This document shows positions 58,047 through 64,000 of a stretch of 64,000 nucleotides of DNA, in pieces. How positions within the stretch are numbered: position 1 is the stretch's first letter; every line of letters begins with the position of its first letter. This DNA comes from Hymenobacter terricola (GTDB taxonomy: Bacteria; Bacteroidota; Bacteroidia; Cytophagales; Hymenobacteraceae). The stretch is from assembly GCF_017921975.2 (NCBI RefSeq), contig NZ_JAGEMO020000026.1, positions 1 to 64,000 on the forward strand. Direction: 5' to 3'. The translations under genes were made by a program, and so were the position numbers. The notes under the pieces are model-generated. The model saw only the letters and a program-made list of their open reading frames with translations, did no database searches and had not been told where the DNA came from.

Positions 58047-60938
58047 TTAGACCTTATCGGCCAGGAAGCGGGCCGTGTGGTTCGTGTCTTTCAGCTTCAC
58101 CAGTTCCTCGGGCGTGCCTTCGAATAGCAGGTGGCCGCCGTTGAGGCCGCCCTCAGGGCCGAGGTCAATCAGCCAGTCGGCGCACTTGATGATGTCCACG
58201 TTGTGCTCGATGATGAGTACGGAATTGCCCTGCTCAATCAGCGCATTCAGGGCGCCGAGCAGCTTGGCAATATCGTGAAAGTGCAGCCCGGTGCTGGGCT
58301 CGTCGAAGATGAACAGGATTTTATCCTGCTGAAGGGTAGCGCCTTTGGTGAGGAAGCTGGCCAGCTTCACACGCTGGGCCTCGCCGCCGCTCAGCGTGTT
58401 GGCCGACTGTCCGAGGCGGATGTAGCCCAGGCCCACGTCTTCCAGCGGCTTGAGGCGCTCAGCCACTTTGGGCTGGCTTTTGAAGAACTGGACAGCATCG
58501 GTCACGGTCATTTCCAGCACGTCATCAATGCCCTTGTCCTGGAATTTGATTTCCAGAATGTCCTGCTTGAATTTGTGGCCGCCGCAGCCCTCGCAGGTCA
58601 GGTAAATGTCGGCCATGAACTGCATCTCGATTTTAACCTGGCCTTCCCCCTGGCACACTTCGCAGCGGCCGCCGTCCACGTTGAAGGAGAAGTGCGAAGG
58701 CTTGAGGCCCCGCGCTTTGGCCAGCGGCTGCTCCGAAAACAGCGTCCGAATAGCGTCGTAGGCCTTCACGTAGGTAACGGGGTTGGAGCGCGACGACTTG
58801 CCAATGGGGTTCTGGTCCACGAATTCGACGTGCGACACCTGCCCGTTTACGCCCGTGAGGCGGTCGAACTTGCCGGTGCTTTCGCCCGCGCCGCCGCCCA
58901 GCATCTTCATCAGCGCCGGGGCCAGAATGCGCTTGATGAGCGTGGACTTTCCCGAGCCGGACACGCCCGTTACGACGGTCATTACGCCAAGCGGAATCTT
59001 CACATTGACGTTCTTGAGGTTGTTTTCGCGGGCTCCGGTTAGCTCCAGGGCATTGCGCCAGGGGCGGCGCACTTTGGGAACGGCCACTTCCATGCGGCCG
59101 CTCAGGTACTGGCCGGTGTAGGTGGTGGTGTCCTGCAATAGCTCGGCCATGGTGCCCTGGAACATCAGGTTGCCGCCGCCGCTGCCGGCTTCGGGGCCGA
59201 TGTCGATAATCTGGTCGGCGGCCTCCATCATCTTCTCCTCGTGCTCCACCACCACTACGGTGTTGCCGAGCTGCTGCAACGAGCGCAGCACGCCAATCAG
59301 CTGCTCGGCATCCTTCGGGTGCAAGCCAATTGAGGGCTCGTCCAGCACATACATCGAGCCCACCAGCGCCGAGCCCAGCGAGGTAGCCAGCGAAATGCGC
59401 TGGCTTTCGCCCCCGCTCAGCGTATTGCTCAGGCGGTTCAAAGTCAGATAACCCAGGCCCACGCGGTTAAGGTAACCGAGGCGGTTGGTGATTTCCGTCA
59501 CGAGGCGCTCGGCCACTTTGGCGTCGTGCTCGTTCAGGCTCATATTCTGGAAAAACGCCAGCGCGTCGGAGATGGGCAGCAGCACGATATCGGCAATGCT
59601 GCGGCCGTCGATGCGCACGTACTGAGCATCTTTGCGCAGGCGGGTGCCGCGGCAGTCGGGGCAGGTGGTGCGGCCCCGGTAGCGGCTTTGCAGCACGCGG
59701 TACTGGATTTTGTGGGTCTGCTCGCTCACCCACTTGAAATACTTATCGAGGCCGTCGAAGAACTTGTTGCCGGTCCAGAGCAGGCGCTGCTCGGCCTGGC
59801 TCAGCTCGTTGTAAGGTCGGTGAATGGGGAAGTCGAAGCGGATGCCGTTTTTCAGCAGCGGCTTCAGCCATTCGCCCTGCTTCTCGGTGCGCCACGGCGC
59901 GATGGCGCCTTCGTACACCGTCAGGCTCTTGTCCGGAATCACCAAATCCTCGTCGATGCCCAGCACCGAGCCGAAGCCCTCGCAGGTCTGGCAGGCGCCG
60001 TAGGGGTTGTTGAAGGAGAAGAAGTTGACGCTGGGTTCTTCAAAGATGATGCCGTCGAGCTCGAATTTATCGGAGAAGGTTCTGTTAGTTGTTAGTTGTT
60101 GGTTATCAGTTGTCAGGCCAGCGCCGTCTTCACTAACAACTGGCAACTGACAACGGACAACTAAACTTCCGTGGCCCTCAAAAAAGGCCGTTTGCACCGA
60201 ATCGGAGAGGCGGAAGAGCAGGTCCTCGTCATCGGGGCGCAGCACGGCGCGGTCAATCATGATGAAAACTTCCCCTTTCACTTCGGGCTGGCCCTCGCCA
60301 ATCAGGTCCTCAATCTGGGAAGTCACGCCGTTCACCACCACGCGGCTGTAGCCTTTCTGGAGCAGCAAATCCAGCTCCTTATTCATGGTGCGGGTTTTGT
60401 CGGCGCGGTAGAGCGGGGCCAGAATCATGGCTTTGGTGCCCTCGGGCTGGGCGGCCAGGAAATCAACCACGTCGGCCACATTATCCTTGCGCACCTGCTC
60501 GCCGCTAACGGGCGAAAACGTGCGCCCCACCCGCGCAAACAGCAGCTTGAGGTAGTCGTAAATCTCGGTGCTGGTGCCCACCGTCGAGCGGTTGTTCTTG
60601 ATGCTGACCTTCTGCTCGATGGCAATGGCCGGCGAAATGCCCCGGATGTAGTCCACGTCGGGCTTGTCCATCCGGCCCAGAAACTGGCGGGCGTAGCTGC
60701 TCAGGCTTTCCACGTACATGCGCTGACCTTCAGCGTACAAGGTATCGAAGGCGAGGCTGGATTTGCCCGAGCCCGAGAGGCCCGTGACAACGATAAACTG
60801 GTTGCGCGGCAGGGCCACGCTGAGGTTTTTGAGGTTGTGAACCCGGGCGTTTTTGATGAGGATAAATTCGCGCGGGTCGAGGTTATCAATGGCATTGTCG
60901 GCGGGGGCCGAAACTTGCAAAGCGTCTTTTTTGGGCAT
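58047..60938 (-). CDS. uvrA: Excinuclease ABC subunit A
   Basis: A 963-residue nucleotide-excision-repair ATPase that recognises DNA damage with UvrB. Start M-P-K-K-D-A-L-Q at 60938. Two ABC modules: Walker A G-L-S-G-S-G-K-S-S-L and G-V-S-G-S-G-K-S-T-L, signatures L-S-G-G-E-S-Q-R-I and L-S-G-G-E-A-Q-R-V, and zinc motifs C-Q-T-C-E-G-F-G, C-P-D-C-R-G-T and C-E-V-C-Q-G-E-G. Residues about 259-286 (Q-L-P-V-V-S...Q-Q-L-T-T-N) do not fit the family: they are encoded by a palindromic intergenic-type repeat at about 60083-60163, in frame. The gene is otherwise intact. Confidence 0.97.
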   Translation of the reverse strand: MPKKDALQVSAPADNAIDNLDPREFILIKNARVHNLKNLSVALPRNQFIVVTGLSGSGKSSLAFDTLYAEGQRMYVESLSSYARQFLGRMDKPDVDYIRGISPAIAIEQKVSIKNNRSTVGTSTEIYDYLKLLFARVGRTFSPVSGEQVRKDNVADVVDFLAAQPEGTKAMILAPLYRADKTRTMNKELDLLLQKGYSRVVVNGVTSQIEDLIGEGQPEVKGEVFIMIDRAVLRPDDEDLLFRLSDSVQTAFFEGHGSLVVRCQLPVVSEDGAGLTTDNQQLTTNRTFSDKFELDGIIFEEPSVNFFSFNNPYGACQTCEGFGSVLGIDEDLVIPDKSLTVYEGAIAPWRTEKQGEWLKPLLKNGIRFDFPIHRPYNELSQAEQRLLWTGNKFFDGLDKYFKWVSEQTHKIQYRVLQSRYRGRTTCPDCRGTRLRKDAQYVRIDGRSIADIVLLPISDALAFFQNMSLNEHDAKVAERLVTEITNRLGYLNRVGLGYLTLNRLSNTLSGGESQRISLATSLGSALVGSMYVLDEPSIGLHPKDAEQLIGVLRSLQQLGNTVVVVEHEEKMMEAADQIIDIGPEAGSGGGNLMFQGTMAELLQDTTTYTGQYLSGRMEVAVPKVRRPWRNALELTGARENNLKNVNVKIPLGVMTVVTGVSGSGKSTLIKRILAPALMKMLGGGAGESTGKFDRLTGVNGQVSHVEFVDQNPIGKSSRSNPVTYVKAYDAIRTLFSEQPLAKARGLKPSHFSFNVDGGRCEVCQGEGQVKIEMQFMADIYLTCEGCGGHKFKQDILEIKFQDKGIDDVLEMTVTDAVQFFKSQPKVAERLKPLEDVGLGYIRLGQSANTLSGGEAQRVKLASFLTKGATLQQDKILFIFDEPSTGLHFHDIAKLLGALNALIEQGNSVLIIEHNVDIIKCADWLIDLGPEGGLNGGHLLFEGTPEELVKLKDTNHTARFLADKV
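60083..60163. repeat. Palindromic TTAGTTGT-type repeat inserted in uvrA
   Basis: GTTAGTTGTTAGTTGTTGGTTATC... (60084 on) and ...AACTGGCAACTGACAACGGAC (to 60163) form an imperfect palindrome made of short GTTAGTTGT/CAACTGACAAC units. It is about 81 bp, a multiple of three, and leaves the uvrA frame open. Confidence 0.8.
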
Positions 60939-61117
60939 AAACGAACTAACAGCGGAGAGGGGCCGGAAGGTTTCGGCCGACGGCAATTGCTATGGGTACG
61001 AAGGTACGGCCGGGGCGGAGGGCATCCGAAACCATTGGAGCACCAATGTGCTGACATCGGGCAAATAATGCAGCACTTTCCTTAACATTGCGTCCCTTTT
61101 CGCCTCGCCAATTGCTT

Positions 61118-62104
61118 ATGCTTTCTACCAGTCCGCTTGCTTCTGTTCACGAGGTTATTCAACAGATTCGCGCCAACGCCTCGGCCAATGCCAGCTTGTT
61201 TCGAAACAACGAAGCGGCTACCCGAGCCGCATTGATTGACCCCATTTTGCGGGCTTTGGGCTGGGATACAGCCAATGTGCGCATGGTAGAACCCGAGCGC
61301 ATGGTCGCTAATAAGCAGTCGCTTGACTATGTATTGAAGGATACGCAAGGAAACATTCGCTCTGTGGTCGAAGCTAAAAAGCTGGGCGAAAGTCTCGATA
61401 AGCTGGGCCACGTTGGGGCGCTGATTGGATATGCCTTTTCGCTCAAGCCGACTAATTTCTTCATCACAGATGGCTTAAACTGGCATTACTATTCGCCCGC
61501 TCATTCCAGCTACGAGCCCGTAGCAACGTTGAATCTGCAAGAGGCCGACACCGTCGCCGCTGCGCTACAACTTGTTCAGTGGCTTGATGCAGCGCAGAGC
61601 GGCCATGGTATCCAGCCGGATTTTGGTCCAACGCCTTCTCACGCGGGCTCGCCGCTTCTAAAGCAGCCCCAACTGACGAAACCCACTGCCAAGCCGCTTG
61701 CAAAACCGAAGAAGCCTCAACCCGAAGCAGCCGACTTCACCGATGTAAGCCAGCTGCATTTGCAGGATTTGCCGGCGGGCCAGAAACCGAAGCAGCTGCG
61801 GTTACCAAATGGTTCTGTCAAGTCAATTTCGACCTGGAAGGGTATTCTACTGGAAGTATGCCGCCTAGTGCTCGTTACTAATCTGCACCTACAACTTCCC
61901 TTACCGGATAAAGCAGGAAAATCACGTTTCCTCTTCTCTGACAAAAAACCAGAAAAAGGGTCGAGTTCAACAGCTTCTTACAAAGGCAAACTGATATTCA
62001 TCGGAACGCATTACAGTGCGGCCGACTGCATTGCCAATGCCCTTTATGCCTTGGCCCAACTGCCGGCCGGTCAGAACTCAACCACTTTGGCGGTAAGCTT
62101 CTAA
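61118..62104 (+). CDS. Orphan HsdR_N-like nuclease-domain protein
   Basis: A 328-residue cytoplasmic protein. Start M-L-S-T-S-P at 61118. Residues about 25-155 match the N-terminal nuclease domain of type I restriction R subunits (HSDR_N) of the PD-(D/E)xK fold: E32 (N-N-E-A-A-T-R), D70 (Q-S-L-D-Y-V-L) and E85-x-K87 (V-V-E-A-K-K-L-G). A Pro/Lys-rich linker follows (about 170-210), then an unrecognised C-terminal domain (about 220-328, S-T-W-K-G-I-L-L-E-V-C-R-L-V). No helicase, HsdM or HsdS gene is nearby, so it is not a standard type I system. Possible roles: solitary restriction-like nuclease or defence protein. Confidence 0.75.
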   Translation: MLSTSPLASVHEVIQQIRANASANASLFRNNEAATRAALIDPILRALGWDTANVRMVEPERMVANKQSLDYVLKDTQGNIRSVVEAKKLGESLDKLGHVGALIGYAFSLKPTNFFITDGLNWHYYSPAHSSYEPVATLNLQEADTVAAALQLVQWLDAAQSGHGIQPDFGPTPSHAGSPLLKQPQLTKPTAKPLAKPKKPQPEAADFTDVSQLHLQDLPAGQKPKQLRLPNGSVKSISTWKGILLEVCRLVLVTNLHLQLPLPDKAGKSRFLFSDKKPEKGSSSTASYKGKLIFIGTHYSAADCIANALYALAQLPAGQNSTTLAVSF

Positions 62105-62163
62105 TTCGCTTAAAAGCAAGAGCATGGAAATTTATTTTTCCATCAATTAGAAACTTGTCTAAT

Positions 62164-62171
62164 TATCTTTG
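62164..62171 (+). promoter_or_regulatory. Candidate -7 element TATCTTTG
   Basis: Full match to TAnnTTTG in an AT-rich region, 33 bp before the hydrolase ATG. No good -33 at 19 nt. Confidence 0.5.
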
Positions 62172-62204
62172 TACCATTGTACATCCATTTACCAATCCCC
62201 TGCC

Positions 62205-63605
62205 ATGCAAACGCTTACTCGTTTTTTCATAAGCACGGCCGGTGCCGCGCTGCTTAGCCTCACCGGCGCCTACGGCCAGACGGCCACCAAGCCCAGCCTC
62301 ACCGGCAACTGGACGGGCACACTGGGGCCGCTGGAATTCACGGCCCACCTCACGGACTCCGCCGTCGGGCCGCGCACGGCCACGCTGGACATCCCCGCCC
62401 AGCACGCCAATGGCCTGGTCATGCAGTTCACGGCACCGGCCGACAGCGTGTACCTGCGCATGCGCCAGCCGGTGGCTGCGCAGTTTGCCGGCCGCCGCTC
62501 AGCCGATGGGCAGCAGTTGGTGGGCGAATGGCAGCAGGGCCTGCGCTCGTTTCCGCTCACGCTCAGCCGCGCGGGCAGCGCCAAAGCCGCCGGCCCCAAC
62601 CGGCCCCAGACGCCGCAGCCGCCGTTTCCCTACCAGTCGGCCGATATCACCTTTAAGAATGAAAAGGCTGGCTTGACCCTGGCCGGCACCTACACCGTGC
62701 CCGCCGACATGGGCCCGTTTCCGGCCGTGGTGCTGCTTACCGGCTCGGGGCCGGAAGACCGCAACGAAACCATCTTCAACCACCAGCCTTTCGCGGTGCT
62801 GGCCGATTACCTCACCCGTCGCGGCGTAGCCGTGCTGCGCTTCGACGACCGGGGCGTGGGCCAGAGCGGCGGCACCCAGCAGGGCATGACCAGCGCCGAC
62901 TACACCACCGACGCCCAGGCGGCCCTGGCCTGGCTGCGCGCCCAGCCCGGCATCCGCAAAAGCCAGGTGGGATTGCTGGGGCACAGCGAGGGCGGCACGG
63001 CGGGCATTGGCGCGGCCGGGCAGCCGGCGGGGCCCGATTTCCTGGTGCTGCTGGCCGGGCCGGCTATCGCCGGTGATGAGCTGATTGTGCAACAGTCGTT
63101 GGCCCTGACCCGCCTGCAAACCACGGACGCAGCTCAGCTGGCCACCATCGAGAAGCAACAGCGTAGCATGACCCAGATTATTCAGAAAACGCCTGATGAT
63201 GCCCAGGCCCGCGCCCAACTAATGGCGCTCTACAACCCCACCAATGACCCCAACACGGCAGCGGCCATGGAATCCCAATATGCGGCGATGACCTCGCCCT
63301 TCTACCGCCACCTGCTGGCCGACCGGCCGGCCCAAACGCTGGCCAAAGTGCACTGTCCGGTGCTGGCCCTGGGCGGCAGCAAAGACTTGCAGGTGCCCGC
63401 CACGCGCAACCTGGCCGCCGCCGCCGCCGCCCTGAAAGCCGGTGGCAACCGCGACGTGACGGTGAAAGAATTGCCCGGCCTCAACCATTTGTTTCAGACC
63501 GCCAGCACGGGCGGCCCGGCCGAATACGGCACCATTGAGGAGACGTTTGCCCCAGCCGCCCTGCAGATTATTGGTGATTGGATAGCGCAGCACAGTCGAA
63601 AATAA
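62205..63605 (+). CDS. Secreted alpha/beta hydrolase with N-terminal beta domain
   Basis: A 466-residue exported hydrolase. Start M-Q-T-L-T-R-F-F-I-S-T at 62205 with a signal peptide to about residue 24. N-terminal domain about 28-130 (L-T-G-N-W-T-G-T-L, A-T-L-D-I-P-A-Q) is a small beta domain also predicted at the start of the next gene. Alpha/beta hydrolase domain about 145-466: L-L-T-G-S-G-P-E-D-R-N-E, F-D-D-R-G-V-G-Q-S, nucleophile L-G-H-S-E-G-G (S about 262), acid G-S-K-D-L (about 394) and histidine L-N-H-L-F-Q (about 428). Related Bacteroidota proteins are uncharacterised secreted peptidase/esterase-like enzymes; substrate unknown. Confidence 0.85.
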   Translation: MQTLTRFFISTAGAALLSLTGAYGQTATKPSLTGNWTGTLGPLEFTAHLTDSAVGPRTATLDIPAQHANGLVMQFTAPADSVYLRMRQPVAAQFAGRRSADGQQLVGEWQQGLRSFPLTLSRAGSAKAAGPNRPQTPQPPFPYQSADITFKNEKAGLTLAGTYTVPADMGPFPAVVLLTGSGPEDRNETIFNHQPFAVLADYLTRRGVAVLRFDDRGVGQSGGTQQGMTSADYTTDAQAALAWLRAQPGIRKSQVGLLGHSEGGTAGIGAAGQPAGPDFLVLLAGPAIAGDELIVQQSLALTRLQTTDAAQLATIEKQQRSMTQIIQKTPDDAQARAQLMALYNPTNDPNTAAAMESQYAAMTSPFYRHLLADRPAQTLAKVHCPVLALGGSKDLQVPATRNLAAAAAALKAGGNRDVTVKELPGLNHLFQTASTGGPAEYGTIEETFAPAALQIIGDWIAQHSRK

Positions 63606-63690
63606 ATTCCGCGGCCCGGCGTAAACTCAGCCTGCGAGTGCACCGTGGTGAAGCGAGAGCAGGTACGGGCTGCTCAGTAGGCTAAGTAAG

Positions 63691-63720
63691 TTGGGGACTG
63701 ATTGGCATGTTATAGATTTG
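63691..63720 (+). promoter_or_regulatory. Bacteroidota promoter
   Basis: TTG at 63691-63693, a 19-nt spacer and TAGATTTG at 63713-63720, the textbook layout of Bacteroidota promoters. The following gene starts 67 bp downstream. Confidence 0.7.
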
Positions 63721-63787
63721 TTGTACTTTTCAACACCAGATTCTATTGATTGCCCTGCTACCCTCAATTATTTATTCCGATTCCAAG

Positions 63788-64000
63788 ATGAGATTTTTAC
63801 TTGCTACTGTTTTTCTACTTGCGTGCGGGTTGAATAGCGCCTTTGCGGCAACCCCGCCGACGGGTCCCGCGCCCCTCAACGGCCAATGGAGAGGCCCGTT
63901 GAAATTACTGGGTGGCCAAATCACCATCGTCATCACCATCGTGCCCCTCACCAACGGCGCGTATTACGCCGCCCTCGACGCTCCGCAACAGCGCATCAGC
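63788..64000 (+). CDS. Secreted protein, probable second alpha/beta hydrolase (partial)
   Basis: The 71 codons visible before the right edge start with a signal peptide (M-R-F-L-L-A-T-V-F-L-L-A-C-G, cleavage near A-F-A-A). The mature part (L-N-G-Q-W-R-G-P-L, A-A-L-D-A-P-Q-Q) parallels the N-terminal beta domain of the preceding hydrolase (L-T-G-N-W-T-G-T-L, A-T-L-D-I-P-A-Q). It is therefore likely a tandem paralogue with its catalytic domain beyond the window. It has its own well-formed promoter. Confidence 0.7.
   Translation, partial: MRFLLATVFLLACGLNSAFAATPPTGPAPLNGQWRGPLKLLGGQITIVITIVPLTNGAYYAALDAPQQRIS

Noticed and set aside
1..64000. CRISPR arrays, tRNA or rRNA genes
   Set aside because: No regularly spaced direct repeats of CRISPR type and no tRNA-like or rRNA-like sequence were noticed by eye; a tRNAscan or Rfam search was not possible here.

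Overview
The window looks like a chromosome segment of a GC-rich Bacteroidota, most probably Hymenobacter or a close relative. The signs are a SusC/SusD pair, type IX secretion (T9SS) C-terminal sorting tails, several TAnnTTTG-type promoters, PorT-like beta-barrel proteins and abundant short palindromic intergenic repeats. No rRNA, tRNA, CRISPR array or prophage was seen. The only mobile-element trace is the 3' end of an IS630-type transposase at the left edge.

Layout. 1-16.5 kb is mostly housekeeping or uncharacterised: two tandem beta-barrel proteins, an M20 dipeptidase, small unknowns, plsY with a tightly coupled 84-codon gene, an 1878-residue secreted protein, a Gfo/Idh/MocA oxidoreductase, a two-domain esterase, class 1 fbp and an NTF2-like protein. 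16.6-53.7 kb is one large pectin utilisation locus. 54-64 kb returns to housekeeping genes (prmA, tpiA, a TspO-like protein, uvrA), then an orphan HsdR_N-like nuclease and two related alpha/beta hydrolases.

How the pectin locus works. Secreted enzymes act on homogalacturonan and rhamnogalacturonan: a PL1-type lyase and a CE8 pectinesterase (both with T9SS tails), a PL10 lyase, a second CE8 esterase, a CE12-GH28 fusion, a second CE12 esterase, GH43 and GH105. SusC/SusD import oligosaccharides. Cytoplasmic enzymes then follow two converging routes: GH105 product to KduI to KduD, and galacturonate to UxaC to UxaB to UxaA. Both give 2-keto-3-deoxygluconate, which KdgK and KDPG aldolase split to pyruvate and glyceraldehyde-3-phosphate. 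Import into the cytoplasm is probably by the ExuT-like MFS carrier and an SSS symporter. kduD through exuT (33.0 to 16.6 kb) is one same-strand run of 11 genes.

Regulation. An 18-bp near-palindrome (AACGTTCCCGGCAACGAT and variants) lies 92-142 bp upstream of each pectin transcription unit: five good copies and one weaker one. It always has the same orientation and usually a gene-proximal TTGCGCAA. The LacI-family gene at 50.0 kb is the obvious candidate regulator.

Most notable observations: this operator regulon; a roughly 210-residue domain shared by a stand-alone secreted protein and the C-terminal half of the neighbouring pectinesterase; palindromic hairpins at successive junctions inside the uronate operon; and a palindromic repeat inserted in frame inside uvrA.
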